DNA of 64,000 bases from Anaerolineae bacterium (GTDB lineage Bacteria > Chloroflexota > Anaerolineae > Aggregatilineales > Phototrophicaceae). Below the pieces are notes generated by a model that worked only from the letters and a program-made list of their open reading frames with translations, had not been told where the DNA came from and made no database searches. The stretch is taken from NCBI GenBank assembly GCA_022820665.1, contig JAJEFB010000014.1, positions 84,680 through 148,679 of the forward strand, in the 5' to 3' direction. Of the stretch, positions 50,414-60,205 are shown one piece after another. Both the position numbers and the translations under genes were made by a program. Each line of letters starts with the position of its first letter. Within the stretch, counting starts at the first letter, position 1.

Positions 50414-53182
50414 TCAGTTAAGGTTAAGCCATTGCCTCGCAGTTTGCGGCAAGTTATCCAGGGAACTATATCTTATTGCGCATTCTGGCAGTGATTCCAG
50501 AAAGCTGGCGCCGTAGTTCTTGCTGATGACCCGTTTGTCAAATACGGCGACGATGCCGCGATCGCTGCTGCTGCGGATCAAACGACCAAACCCTTGCCGA
50601 AAACGGAGTATAGCGTCCGGTATGGCGAATTGTTGAAAGGCGTCGTCGTATGCCTCCGAGCGCGCCGAGAAGATCGGATCAGACGGTACCGCGAAAGGCA
50701 GCCGCGCTATGACGACTGCGCTTAGATCTTCGCCTGGAATATCAATGCCTTCCCAAAAGCTCCTCGTACCCATGAGCACGGCGCGTTTTGCCGACTTGAA
50801 GCTTTGCAAAAGAGCATCGCGACTCGTTCCGAAACTCTGATCGTAGACCATAATATCGCCCAGTTTTAGCCTGGGCGTGATGGCTCTTGAGGTCTCGCGC
50901 AATTGCGCGTAGCTGGTAAAGAGCACCAGGACGCGGCCTTCTAATTCAGCCGCGAGCTCGACGATGCCGCGTTCCACCATCTTTTGATAGGCGCTGCGCT
51001 GGTTCGGTTCCGGTATGTCGTCCGGAACGTATACCAGTGTCGATCGCCTGTAATCAAATGGCGACCCTAAAGCCACCGTCCCGTAGTGATCCGCATAGAG
51101 ACGCTCCTTAACGTGATCGAAATTACCCTGTGTTCTTAAGGTAGCGCTCGTCAGGATGATGCTCTCTTTCCGCTGATTCAGGAACTCTTCCATCAAGGGT
51201 CCTACGTGCAGCGGAGAAATGTGGATGCGCAATCTTTCCGCTCTGTCGCCGGGCGTGACGGAATAGACCATGTTGCTATCTGGATCGAAAGTGAATTGTT
51301 CAAGCTGATCGTGCAAGGCATTTAGAAAATGAAGGTGCGAACGTATTTCGCCTCGGTAGTCATCGAGATCAGGAATCTGATATTGTTCGTAACGCGGCAA
51401 GGCGCGCGCCAAATGACCCAGGGCGTCGGCGACCGCCAGAAAGTACTCGGCGAGTTGCTTCCAGGCAGTTTGCGCGTTTGCGAAACTTCCCGAATCGCGA
51501 TGCGAGTTCAGCAAGCGCATTTGATAGCGGCTGCCCCGGTCGTGAACCGCGGTAAAGTCGTGCAATGCGCGAAAGTACTTGCGCACCTTGGTATTCATGA
51601 TGCCAAGCGTTTCCGCCGTATTTTCGACAAAACGCTCTAGCCTGGCAAGGTCCGTCGCGGGGACGGCGCTTCTTGCGGCAGACAGCAATTCTCGCAATGT
51701 GCTGTTTCTTCCCGCGCCGATTTCGCGCAGTCGCGCGAGTATCAGCTGTTCGTCTATCCGTCGGCTGAGTCCGTCAGTGATCGCGTCTTCAAGATGATGA
51801 GCCTCGTCAATGATGAGGTTGAAGTATTCGGGCAGTACGCGATTTTCGATATTCGCGTCCGCAATCAGCAGGGCGTGGTTCGTAATCAGAATATGCGCCG
51901 TTTCCGCGCGGCGACGCGCCCGGTAGTAGGGGCAAACGCCGTTCATTTCCGATGCGCATCGGAAGTTCGTGCAATCTTCGTCTTGCGCGCTCAGGCGCGT
52001 CCAGGTATTCCACTCGCCGGCTCTCAAGCTCAAGTCTCCGCGATCCCCGCTGCAGCCATTCTGCATCCAGATGAGGACCTTAGCCAGCGTTCGCAACTCG
52101 TCCAGGTTCGCTGGCTTGCGCCGGCGCAACGTATCCAGTCGGCGCGGACAGAGATAGTTGCCGCGTCCCTTCATTATGGCGGCATGCAAATCGCGATTGA
52201 TAAGCTCGTGAACAATCGGCATATCTTTGTTTAACAACTGCTCCTGCAAATTGATCGTATGGGTCGAGACCACGACCCGTTGATCGTTCCGGGTTGTCCA
52301 ATGCGCCGCCGGAATCAAATATGCCAGCGACTTGCCGGTGCCGGTGCCCGCTTCGATCAATACCTGATCGCCTTCGTTCAGAGCGGTCGCAACTTCACAA
52401 GCCATTTCTGCCTGCGGTCCGCGCGCTTCGTAGCCGGACAAGCTCGATCCAAGATCGCCGCTCGCCTCAAATATGCTGCGGACAAAGTCCAGATCTACTT
52501 TGCCGTGGGAGGCTTGGGAGGGTTTCAGCGGCTTGCCGGGGGGCTCCTCGGTGAAGAAAGGCGAGTTAATGCGCCCGTCTAGTCCTGCCTGTAGCGATTC
52601 CGACAGCGCCGATTGGAACAAGGGCAACAGGTCCCATTGCTTGGCGCCGGCCGCGCTGACGATTTCGGCCAAAATCTTGACGGGCAGCTGAAGCAGCTTC
52701 TGCCACAAGCTCCAGTATAGCTGCCCGGTGGCGGTGGCGTCGTCCAGGGCGCGATGGGCGTTTTGAAGTTGGATGCCAGCAGCCGTAGCCAAGCTGTTAA
52801 GGTTATAACGAGGGGCGGAGGGCAACACGATGGAAGCCAACTCGTAAGTATCAATGACCGCGTTTTCCGGGAGCAAGCCGTGTTTGCGCATGAAAGAAAC
52901 ATCAAAGCCGGCGTTGTGAGCGATGACTGGCGCGCTGCCAAACTGGGCTTGAAGTTCCCCCAGGATATGCTCGATAGGCGGCGCGTGCTCGACGTCTTCC
53001 GGGTGAATACCTGTCAAATGTGTGATTTCTACCGGGATGGGTCCTGAAGGCTTGACAAAGGTCTGATAACTGTCGATGAGTTCCCCGTCATCGAACCTGG
53101 CAATGCCAATCTCGATTATTTCACTTGTGGCGACGTCAAGGCCCGTCGTCTCCAGATCAAAGGCGATCAATTCGCCATGCAT
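50414..53182 (-). CDS. dinG: DnaQ-type exonuclease fused to DinG/XPD-family helicase
   Basis: A 922-residue protein. Residues 1-165 are a DEDD 3'-5' exonuclease (FDLETTGLDVATSEIIEIG, VIAHNAGFDVSFM, AHRALDDATAT). The rest is an XPD-like superfamily 2 helicase: Walker A IEAGTGTGKSLAYLIP (about 278-293), DEAHH Walker B, and late motifs RAVLMGTRSFWEGIDIPGE and FRQGFGRLIRSSSDRG. Cys in YLCPRR, QNGCSGD, EDCTNFRC and GVCPYY could bind a 4Fe-4S cluster as in DinG. It is the same architecture as Gram-positive DinG. Role: DNA repair or unwinding in the cytoplasm. Confidence 0.92.
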   Translation of the reverse strand: MHGELIAFDLETTGLDVATSEIIEIGIARFDDGELIDSYQTFVKPSGPIPVEITHLTGIHPEDVEHAPPIEHILGELQAQFGSAPVIAHNAGFDVSFMRKHGLLPENAVIDTYELASIVLPSAPRYNLNSLATAAGIQLQNAHRALDDATATGQLYWSLWQKLLQLPVKILAEIVSAAGAKQWDLLPLFQSALSESLQAGLDGRINSPFFTEEPPGKPLKPSQASHGKVDLDFVRSIFEASGDLGSSLSGYEARGPQAEMACEVATALNEGDQVLIEAGTGTGKSLAYLIPAAHWTTRNDQRVVVSTHTINLQEQLLNKDMPIVHELINRDLHAAIMKGRGNYLCPRRLDTLRRRKPANLDELRTLAKVLIWMQNGCSGDRGDLSLRAGEWNTWTRLSAQDEDCTNFRCASEMNGVCPYYRARRRAETAHILITNHALLIADANIENRVLPEYFNLIIDEAHHLEDAITDGLSRRIDEQLILARLREIGAGRNSTLRELLSAARSAVPATDLARLERFVENTAETLGIMNTKVRKYFRALHDFTAVHDRGSRYQMRLLNSHRDSGSFANAQTAWKQLAEYFLAVADALGHLARALPRYEQYQIPDLDDYRGEIRSHLHFLNALHDQLEQFTFDPDSNMVYSVTPGDRAERLRIHISPLHVGPLMEEFLNQRKESIILTSATLRTQGNFDHVKERLYADHYGTVALGSPFDYRRSTLVYVPDDIPEPNQRSAYQKMVERGIVELAAELEGRVLVLFTSYAQLRETSRAITPRLKLGDIMVYDQSFGTSRDALLQSFKSAKRAVLMGTRSFWEGIDIPGEDLSAVVIARLPFAVPSDPIFSARSEAYDDAFQQFAIPDAILRFRQGFGRLIRSSSDRGIVAVFDKRVISKNYGASFLESLPECAIRYSSLDNLPQTARQWLNLN

Positions 53183-53297
53183 GCAAGTCTCCCATCCAAT
53201 GCCATTCTGAAGCCGCTAGAGTATAGCACACAGCGCCTGCCATCCGACGCTGCCATTCTCTACCGTCGGCGTGTCTGTTCTGTTTTGGTCGCGACAC

Positions 53298-55199
53298 TTA
53301 TTCGGATGAGTCTGCTCTTGCTTCGTCGCCGCCCGCTTGTTCCACGGGTCCCTCGGTTGGCGGCGCTTTGGATTTCGCTCCCATGAAGAGAGTCTCCAGT
53401 TGTCTGCGCCGTGCGGGCAGGTCGGCTTGTTCGATGCCAACGAATTCTTCGCGTTCGAGTAGTTGCCAGTTGTCGTCGGAGAATAAGCTCCAAAGCAGGG
53501 ACTGAACATTAATGTCGGTTAATGCCATTTCATTTGCCAATAAGCTCGCTGGACGCGACAGCGGGTATGTGCCGGCCACTATGGTATCGGCGCTTGGCGA
53601 TACGCAGCCGGAGCCGGCGTCAACGCTGACAAGACGCACATTGGCTTGTTGCTTGTCCAGCACTTCCTGGTAATCCGGCCAGGTCATATAGGTAAGCGAG
53701 CCTGCCACGTTGCCGACGGCGGCCGCCCGGTATAAGGGATCAAAATGCTGTTCAGTATCGCGCCTGATAGGCGGCGCTGTTTCGTGGATGCCTTGAAGCA
53801 GGATGTCCGCGTAGCGATCGACCGACGTCAAGCCGAATAGCGTCATTGTTTGTTCCGGCATAGACGCGTCGATGTCATTCCAAGCCCTGATCGTATCTGT
53901 TGAAGACGCGTTCCAAATCAGATCGATTTGTTCCAACGTCAAGCACATAGTGTGCCGATCGGCTTCATTACCCAGTAGTACCGTTGCGTGACTGCCGATA
54001 TCGATGGAAACTGCATAGACTTCGCTCTCGCCGCAGGCGCTGATATCAAGCGTATGCGGCGGAGAGTCGAGAATCGCCAAATCCACTTCACCAGCGCAAA
54101 GGCTTGCGACGCCGGCTGACTGTCCAACTGCCTTGATGCCGACTTGAAGTTGGGCGCCATCTCCGGACAAACGGGATGAGACGCGCTCCAGCAACTGATA
54201 GGCGTTGGCTGAACCACTGATGTTGACATCACCGGTTAACGTTCCAGGAATCTCGAATGCCGTCTCGCCACCGCCCATGGCAAAGGTCGCCTCGGGATTA
54301 CTTAGCATTCGCGCGTTTACGTCATAGGCTTCCGGTGTCGCCGGAGTAAATCCAAATGTCTCGATAGCGCCCGCGGATTCCGGACTTATCAACACTTGCA
54401 GGAAATCTTCGAGCAATTCCTTTTCCGACATGCGCGTTCTATTCACGTACAAGAAATAGGATTGCGCGAATGGATAAAGGCCGGACTCGAGATTCTCTGC
54501 GGATGGGCTGACGCAATTGGCATCATCGGCGCTCTTGATCTCGATCACTTTGATTGGCTCGTCGCTTGCCAAGCCAGGCATAAAAGGCAGTATTGCAAGC
54601 GAGCCCTCAGTTTCGCCGGCTCTTGCCACCGCGTCGTCGACCATCTCATAAGTTTTGACATCATTGCGAATCTGATCGCCCACGATATTGCTGTCAGCAA
54701 TGGCGTACTCAAGCGTATTCGTATGAGGCGCAAGGATCACGACGGGGAGCGCATCTGTTTCCGGGGCGTAGTCCGCCCAATCGGAAGCTTGATTGCTGGA
54801 GGACGGTTTCAGAAGAGAATCCAGTTCGCTGCTGGAAATACAAGAAAGCGGCACGGCATCATGCGCGGCGAAGGCAATGATTTTGTGCGCAAATAAAAAT
54901 TCGCTGTGCACAACATCATTGGCTCCGCAGATCAGGTCTTCGGCAGAGCTGATCGCTCGCGACGCCACAGCGATGTCAATATCGCCATTGCAGAATATAT
55001 CGATTCCTCGGGACGTGCCTTTCGCGGAAATATTGAGGGACTCTATGTTTGCGGCTTCGCCCAAGGAAACCAAGACTTCATTCATGATCCTCGAGCCGAC
55101 AATCGAAATGGCATTGTCATCTTGAGCGATGGAGAAGTTTGCCGACCACAAGAGCGTAAGCAGGCAAAACCAAACGAGGCGATTGCGAAAATGTCTCAT
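53298..55199 (-). CDS. Secreted tandem PstS-like substrate-binding protein
   Basis: A 633-residue exported protein. The N-terminal signal (LVWFCLLTLLWSANFSIAQ) ends near residue 25. Two PstS-like (PBP type II) units follow, about 28-300 and about 325-600. In the first, ISIVGSRIMNEVLVSLGEAA and SAKGTSRGIDIFCNGDIDIA are the oxyanion-type strand/loop. In the second, GDGAQLQVGIKAVGQSAGVASLCAGEVDLAI-like segments (split at about 345-375) repeat the pattern. No permease or ATPase gene is adjacent. The acidic tail may be disordered. The ligand is unknown. Confidence 0.75.
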   Translation of the reverse strand: MRHFRNRLVWFCLLTLLWSANFSIAQDDNAISIVGSRIMNEVLVSLGEAANIESLNISAKGTSRGIDIFCNGDIDIAVASRAISSAEDLICGANDVVHSEFLFAHKIIAFAAHDAVPLSCISSSELDSLLKPSSSNQASDWADYAPETDALPVVILAPHTNTLEYAIADSNIVGDQIRNDVKTYEMVDDAVARAGETEGSLAILPFMPGLASDEPIKVIEIKSADDANCVSPSAENLESGLYPFAQSYFLYVNRTRMSEKELLEDFLQVLISPESAGAIETFGFTPATPEAYDVNARMLSNPEATFAMGGGETAFEIPGTLTGDVNISGSANAYQLLERVSSRLSGDGAQLQVGIKAVGQSAGVASLCAGEVDLAILDSPPHTLDISACGESEVYAVSIDIGSHATVLLGNEADRHTMCLTLEQIDLIWNASSTDTIRAWNDIDASMPEQTMTLFGLTSVDRYADILLQGIHETAPPIRRDTEQHFDPLYRAAAVGNVAGSLTYMTWPDYQEVLDKQQANVRLVSVDAGSGCVSPSADTIVAGTYPLSRPASLLANEMALTDINVQSLLWSLFSDDNWQLLEREEFVGIEQADLPARRRQLETLFMGAKSKAPPTEGPVEQAGGDEARADSSE

Positions 55200-55240
55200 T
55201 GAGCGAGAACTCCTGGCGCGTTCCGTAAGCTATCCGAAGG

Positions 55241-55268
55241 ATTGTACAATTAGGGCGGTGATTGTAAA
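55241..55268 (-). promoter_or_regulatory. Promoter of the tandem binding-protein gene
   Basis: On the minus strand TTTACA (55263-55268), 16 bases and TACAAT (55241-55246), about 42 bases upstream of the start codon at 55199. Five of six bases match at each box. Confidence 0.6.
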
Positions 55269-55375
55269 GTCATAGTTTGTGAAGGTCTTGACACGGGCGG
55301 CGAGTAGAGCCGCTTGCGGCAACGTCGAGAAAAAGCCTTTTCAATGATGGACTGCGATACAAAGGTCAAATAATC

Positions 55376-55777
55376 TTGAGCGCCAAGATTCAGAGTGTTT
55401 ACGAAATGCTCGGCGGGGAAGAACCGATCCGCAAGATGGTCGACGTCTTTTACGCCAAGGTCTATCAAGATCCCGTGCTGCGGCCCATGTTCCCCGACGA
55501 CATGGAGGAGAGCAAGCGTCGGCAATTCTTGTTTCTGGTTCAGTTCTTTGGCGGTCCCAGCCTTTATTCGGAGGAACGCGGACACCCGCGACTGCGTATG
55601 CGTCACTTCCCCTTTGCCATCGATCGCCGCGCGCGGGATCATTGGTTGGGGCACATGTTGGAAGCGATTGATGAAGCCGGGATCGACGGCTTGGCGCGGG
55701 AGCAGATGCGTGAATACTTCGAGCGCGCCTCGGCTTTTCTGATCAACCGTCACGACGATATTCCGCTTGCAAAATAG
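55376..55777 (+). CDS. Truncated hemoglobin (group 2, trHbO type)
   Basis: A 133-residue 2-on-2 globin. MLGGEEPIRKMVDVFYAKVYQD, DPVLRPMFPDDMEESKRRQF and RLRMRHFPFAID, with the proximal-His region, then DHWLGHMLEAIDE with the conserved Trp, identify group 2. Such globins bind O2 or NO. The TTG at 55376 is accepted because MSAKIQSVYEMLGGEE matches the family start and AAAGG lies upstream; no ATG fits. It ends eight bases from the convergent thyX. Confidence 0.88.
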   Translation: MSAKIQSVYEMLGGEEPIRKMVDVFYAKVYQDPVLRPMFPDDMEESKRRQFLFLVQFFGGPSLYSEERGHPRLRMRHFPFAIDRRARDHWLGHMLEAIDEAGIDGLAREQMREYFERASAFLINRHDDIPLAK

Positions 55778-55784
55778 CTGAGCA

Positions 55785-56504
55785 TTAATCGGCCTTCAAT
55801 ACGTATTTCACGAAGGCTTCGGCTGTCCAGGGCAAAGCCGGTTCAAAAAAGTGTTCGTGGATGGCGGCAGCGAATACTCTGATTTCATATTGAGCGTCGC
55901 GCGCCATGCGCAGGCGCAAGAAGTGCATGAGATTGTGCGCGTCGATCTTGGTCACCCAGGTGTAATATACGCTGAAGCCGGGCAGAAATAGACGCGCCAT
56001 TTCCTTGGAAACGCCCTTGTCCAGCGCTTCGGTATACAGCCGGTATCCCTCGTCATAGTGCTCGAGGAGCTTGCCCGTCAGCTTGTCGTTTTCCAGTTCG
56101 TCGAGAACGCCCTCGCTGGCTTGCTTATTGTCTTTGCTTTGTTTGCGCCAGACATCGGGTACATAGAAGTCGCTCTCTTGGAAGGGCGTATAGCGACCCG
56201 ATTGCGCATTCATGTTCCAGGTACGATGACGGACCCACTGCCACCAAGTTACCAGCGGAGCTCGCACGCGAAACTTGAATTCAACCATTTCAAAGGGCGA
56301 CGTATGGCGGTGCCGCAGCAAGTAAAACAGCAGTTTCTTGTCGCGATCGGGTCCCTTGCTTTCGCCCAGGAAGCTGACGCGCGCGGCATTGACAATGGCC
56401 AGATCGCCCGAGATATCTGAATCGGGATGCGGCATCATGTCGACAAGTTCTATCCATCCCTTGTCGAGGACGTCGACGCGCTTTCCTATCAAGGATTGGG
56501 ACAT
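55785..56504 (-). CDS. thyX: Flavin-dependent thymidylate synthase ThyX
   Basis: A 239-residue ThyX that methylates dUMP to dTMP using methylenetetrahydrofolate and FAD. The signature RHRxxSxNxxSxR appears as RHRTWNMNAQSGRY, with Trp-Asn in place of the usual residues after RHR. Other family blocks are LLRHRHTSPFEMVEFKF and FLRLRMARDAQYEIR (residues about 207-221). It is downstream of yebC-ruvC-ruvA on the same strand, separated from ruvA by 64 bases. Confidence 0.9.
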   Translation of the reverse strand: MSQSLIGKRVDVLDKGWIELVDMMPHPDSDISGDLAIVNAARVSFLGESKGPDRDKKLLFYLLRHRHTSPFEMVEFKFRVRAPLVTWWQWVRHRTWNMNAQSGRYTPFQESDFYVPDVWRKQSKDNKQASEGVLDELENDKLTGKLLEHYDEGYRLYTEALDKGVSKEMARLFLPGFSVYYTWVTKIDAHNLMHFLRLRMARDAQYEIRVFAAAIHEHFFEPALPWTAEAFVKYVLKAD

Positions 56505-56568
56505 TTGTCGCTCCGAGCCCGTCGCATTGTGTCAAATCAGGAAATAAGCGCTTCGCATTGGAGTAAAC

Positions 56569-57144
56569 TCAGACACCCAAGTATTGCAGCGCCAGAAAAA
56601 CACGAGACTCCTCGTCTTCCGGGGCGTCAAGCGGCAGCGCCTGCACCGCGGTTTGGGCTTCAATCACACTGTAGCCGAGGGCTGTCAAAGCATCGATAAC
56701 ATCGGCGTTGATCGTACTGGCGTCGTCGAAGGGAGCGGCATCCAGGACTGTAGCCAATTTGTCGCGCAATTCCAACACGATTTTCTCTGCGGTTTTCTTT
56801 CCAATACCAGGCACTCGACTGAGAACCTCGGGCCGATCGTTTGTCACTGCGCCGCGCACGTTGTCAACACTGAGCGAACTGAGAATTGTAATCGCCAACT
56901 TGGGACCAATGCCGCTGATCTTTATGAAGCTGTCGAAAAGGTCGCGCTCGGCCTCGCTGGCGAAACCATACAAGGTTAATGAATCTTCACGAACCACCAG
57001 CCGGGTATGGAGAAAGACCTGGTCTCCGCTTATTTTCTCTAGCGTGCTAAACGGCGCCAGCACTTCGAGACCGATACCGCCTACCAGGACAACGATGCGC
57101 TCCGAGTCCTTGAAGCCTACGCGTCCTTCCAGTGTGGCAATCAT
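56569..57144 (-). CDS. ruvA: Holliday junction helicase subunit RuvA
   Basis: A 191-residue RuvA. The N-terminal OB-fold starts MIATLEGRVGFKDSERIVVL. The tandem helix-hairpin-helix part has FIKISGIGPKLAITILSSL and LSRVPGIGKKTAEKIVLEL. The C-terminal domain III (IDALTALGYSVIEAQTAVQAL) binds RuvB. No ruvB is in the window. It lies 13 bases after ruvC in the yebC-ruvC-ruvA order common in bacteria. Confidence 0.94.
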   Translation of the reverse strand: MIATLEGRVGFKDSERIVVLVGGIGLEVLAPFSTLEKISGDQVFLHTRLVVREDSLTLYGFASEAERDLFDSFIKISGIGPKLAITILSSLSVDNVRGAVTNDRPEVLSRVPGIGKKTAEKIVLELRDKLATVLDAAPFDDASTINADVIDALTALGYSVIEAQTAVQALPLDAPEDEESRVFLALQYLGV

Positions 57145-57157
57145 CGTAAAGGAATAC

Positions 57158-57652
57158 CTAAAGAGGGTTAACCGTACTCAAGCGATAGCTGTGAATGTCC
57201 GTGATCGCGACAGCTAAGGCATCCGCCGCATCGTCCGGCTTGGGAACAGCGTCGAGGTTGAGCAGCAGGCGAACCATTTCCTGCATTTGCGATTTGTCCG
57301 CGCCGCCATATCCCGTTATCGCTTGCTTAACCATATTCGGCTTGTATTCGGCCACGGGGATGCCGGCGCTCTGCAAGGTCAAGAGGATCACCCCGCGCGC
57401 TTGCGCCACTGTCATTGCAGTCGTCACATTCCTTGAGAAGAACAATTCTTCGACGCCGGCCCGATCCGGCTTAAACTCGGCAATCAGTTGTCCCAATTCT
57501 CGATGGATCTTGGACAACCGTTCCGGCATGGCTATGCCGGATTCCGTACGGATTACATCGAAATGTACCGCCTCTAGCGTGCCGTCTCGATGCTCGCGAA
57601 CGAATCCGAATCCCAGGCTCGCAGTTCCGGGATCTATACCAAGCGATATCAT
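57158..57652 (-). CDS. ruvC: Holliday junction endonuclease RuvC
   Basis: A 164-residue resolvase of the RNase H fold. Catalytic acids are recognisable in LGIDPGTASLGFGFV (first Asp), AGVEELFFSRNVTTAM (Glu) and AVPKPDDAADALAVAITDIH (paired Asp near the C-terminus). It cleaves Holliday junctions bound by RuvAB. It begins directly after the yebC stop, so the two are coupled. Confidence 0.94.
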   Translation of the reverse strand: MISLGIDPGTASLGFGFVREHRDGTLEAVHFDVIRTESGIAMPERLSKIHRELGQLIAEFKPDRAGVEELFFSRNVTTAMTVAQARGVILLTLQSAGIPVAEYKPNMVKQAITGYGGADKSQMQEMVRLLLNLDAVPKPDDAADALAVAITDIHSYRLSTVNPL

Positions 57653-58399
57653 CTAGGACTCGAAAGCCGCCAAAACATCGTCGGTGATATTGAGGTTCGA
57701 GGCTACGGACTGGACGTCGTCAGATTCCTCCAATTGTTCCATGAGGCGCATGTTTTGCAACGCCTTGCCGGTGGACACATCTACCTCGTTCTGCGGGAAC
57801 CAGCGCAACTCGCTGTCTTCAAAGTCAAAGCCGGCGGCGGTAAGGGCTTGTTCAACGGCGCCAAAGCCGTCGCGCGGCGTATAGACGGCGATGATGCCAT
57901 CTTCTTCAACCACGTCATCGGCGCCCGCATCCGCCGCCTGCATGAATACATCGTCGAAATCCGCTTCGCCTCTGATCGTCAAGTAACCTTTCTGATCGAA
58001 TTGCCACATGACGGCGCCGGAGGTAGCCAGGCTCCCTTCATGCTTGCTAAAGGCATGCTTGATCTCTGCCAAGGCGCGGTTCTTGTTGTCAGTCATTATC
58101 TCGACAATATAGGCGACGCCTTCCGGACCATAGCCTTCGTATATGATTTCGACTAGCTCGCCGCCAGCGATTTCGCCGGTCCCTTTCTTGATGGCGCGCT
58201 CAATGTTGTCTTTGGGCATATTTGCGGCGCGCGCCTTGCTCACTGCCAATTTGAGTCGGGGGTTCGTTCCTTCGTCGCCGCCCCCTTCGCGGGCCGCCAC
58301 CATGATGTCCCTCCCCAGACGAGTGAATATCTTGGCGCGTTTGGCGTCTTCGGCTCCCTTTTTGCGTTTGATGGTGGACCACTTGCTATGACCGGACAT
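57653..58399 (-). CDS. yebC: YebC/TACO1 family translation or regulatory factor
   Basis: A 248-residue protein starting MSGHSKWSTIKRKKGAEDAK, the family hallmark, followed by IFTRLGRDIMVAAREGGGDE and NMPKDNIERAIKKGTGE. The third domain ends with the acidic tail of TACO1/YebC proteins. The family was described as a transcriptional regulator and also as relieving ribosome stalling. The ATG at 58399 is chosen; the frame extends to 58462 without family similarity. First gene of yebC-ruvC-ruvA. Confidence 0.93.
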   Translation of the reverse strand: MSGHSKWSTIKRKKGAEDAKRAKIFTRLGRDIMVAAREGGGDEGTNPRLKLAVSKARAANMPKDNIERAIKKGTGEIAGGELVEIIYEGYGPEGVAYIVEIMTDNKNRALAEIKHAFSKHEGSLATSGAVMWQFDQKGYLTIRGEADFDDVFMQAADAGADDVVEEDGIIAVYTPRDGFGAVEQALTAAGFDFEDSELRWFPQNEVDVSTGKALQNMRLMEQLEESDDVQSVASNLNITDDVLAAFES

Positions 58400-58475
58400 G
58401 CTCCGATTTCCCCGATGCGTCCTTAGCTTTTCCGCAATTATACATGATATTTTCAGCGACAATACAGTGTGCAGA

Positions 58476-58484
58476 TGTTATAAT
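58476..58484 (+). promoter_or_regulatory. Candidate extended -10 promoter of the FecR-like gene
   Basis: TGTTATAAT is a perfect extended -10, about 45 bases before the TTG start at 58530; the -35 (GCGACA) is weak. A TATAAT on the minus strand at 58437-58442 probably serves yebC, so the two promoters are divergent within 50 bases. Confidence 0.45.
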
Positions 58485-58529
58485 TGTCCTGTTGCCGCAG
58501 CGCGGTTTTCGTTCTATCGAGGTAGAAAT

Positions 58530-59951
58530 TTGACTGATGCAGAACAAGCGACGGTGACTCAGTTTCCCGAAGAACCGCTTGAAAATCCGTCTGGCCAGGT
58601 ATACCGCTCCGCGATTTCGCCCGGACGAATGGCTTGGCTGGTTCTCTTGCTCGCTTTTGGGATGTTCTGTGTTCTTACCATCACGACGGCTCTGGCAATA
58701 TACCTGTATCTGTTCCAGTCTACAGAAGCGATACCGGCTGTTTTGCATGTCTCACAGGGCACAGTAGGCGTCACCGGTTCGGACTTCGTCGAAACCGTGC
58801 AACGCGAAAGTCAGACCCTTACAAATTCTCAGACTAGCATCAGCACGGATTCCTTGTCACAAGCGACAATTCAGTTCCGCGACGCGCCCGCATTTGAAGG
58901 AGCTGCGCCAAGGCTGCTGGCGGCAGTGGCTTTGCAGAGCAACACCTTAATCACCTTTGAACGCGCTTCCCGACCACGCTTTGACTGGAGCCTGAATCAA
59001 CACAGTATCAGCTTCTCCAATTTGAAGGGCAAGTTAGATGTCTTTGTCACCGGCGCCACAAATAAGCCGTTCTTGCTAAGCGTGGGTACCGCGCAAGGCT
59101 TGTCTGTTCAGTTTCTTGACGATGGACGCTATCGCCTTTCGGCAACGGATGATGAAGTGCGGATTCTCAATGTTATGGGCCGGGCGTCCGCCTATTTCGC
59201 CGATGATATGTCAAGCCGGAGGACTGTCCCGCCGGGACAGGAGTTGGTTGTCAGACTCGGTAATCGAACGATTGAACCGCGAACGACGATCCGCAATGTC
59301 TTGTTCAGTTCCTTGTTCAGCGTACAAGATGTTGATCAAAGTCCGCTTCAGGATGAAATGATCTTGCCAGCGAGTTGGGGATGCCTCGTCATGCAAGATA
59401 GCGACCCGCGCGGGAAGTATTCGCTCGAGGTATTCGACGGCAGATTGGGCTTGCGCTTGCGCCGGCTTGACAATGCCACATCTCACGGTGAAGTCCGGTG
59501 TACGCAATCCTTTGGCGAAGACGGCATAGATGTGAGCGACTACGATTCGATCAAGGTCATCGTAACGTTCTATGTGAGTTCTCAGTCTTTGAGCCAATGC
59601 GGGATACTTGGCAGCGAGTGCCCGCTCATGTTGCGTCTACGTTATGAGGATCGCTTGTCCGTAGGACGTACTTGGATCCGTGGTTTCTACTTTGACAAAG
59701 AAGTCATCACCGACTACCCAACGCTGTGCAGTACCTGCATCCAGGAACACGAGATCATCAATAAGCAGGCTTGGTACACCTTTGAGTCAGAGAATCTGTT
59801 AAGCGTAATAGGCGCAAACGATCACCCCGAAAGTCTGTCCTGGATCGCGCTACAAGCCTCGGGACATCAGTTTGATACCATCATTAGCGAGATTCTTCTC
59901 CTGGTCGACAAATCGAACGGCAACGGGACCGAAGCCGAGGGCGAAAGCTAG
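58530..59951 (+). CDS. Single-pass membrane protein with FecR-like exterior domain
   Basis: A 473-residue protein with a short acidic cytoplasmic N-terminus, one membrane segment (MAWLVLLLAFGMFCVLTITTA, split: residues about 31-57) and a long exterior part. Residues 70-240 resemble a FecR-like beta region (ATIQFRDAPAFEGAAPRLLA, then AQGLSVQFLDDGRYRLSATD). Residues 265-470 look like a carbohydrate-binding-type sandwich (RGKYSLEVFDGRLGLRLRRL) with two Cys pairs (CGILGSEC, LCSTCIQ). The TTG at 58530 has GAGGT upstream. No sigma/anti-sigma gene is nearby. Function unknown. Confidence 0.62.
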   Translation: MTDAEQATVTQFPEEPLENPSGQVYRSAISPGRMAWLVLLLAFGMFCVLTITTALAIYLYLFQSTEAIPAVLHVSQGTVGVTGSDFVETVQRESQTLTNSQTSISTDSLSQATIQFRDAPAFEGAAPRLLAAVALQSNTLITFERASRPRFDWSLNQHSISFSNLKGKLDVFVTGATNKPFLLSVGTAQGLSVQFLDDGRYRLSATDDEVRILNVMGRASAYFADDMSSRRTVPPGQELVVRLGNRTIEPRTTIRNVLFSSLFSVQDVDQSPLQDEMILPASWGCLVMQDSDPRGKYSLEVFDGRLGLRLRRLDNATSHGEVRCTQSFGEDGIDVSDYDSIKVIVTFYVSSQSLSQCGILGSECPLMLRLRYEDRLSVGRTWIRGFYFDKEVITDYPTLCSTCIQEHEIINKQAWYTFESENLLSVIGANDHPESLSWIALQASGHQFDTIISEILLLVDKSNGNGTEAEGES

Positions 59952-60205
59952 TTGCAAGGTTCGCGCCTAGCTTGGGAAATTGTTGGCGACCGCGTCTTTC
60001 AATCGTTAGCCGCGTTCGATCAATCGGTTTCCTTGCCACATAGCGCTTGTCGCCGCAGCCAAATGAATTGCGCGTATATTGGGGCGCTGATATACTAATG
60101 GTCCAAGGTTGCTGCAATCGGCGATACTAAGACGCGCATGGATATGCTTGCCGTTCAATGTGCTTGTATGGTTTGTGTAAGATACAGATTCCCGGGAAAA
60201 ACTAG

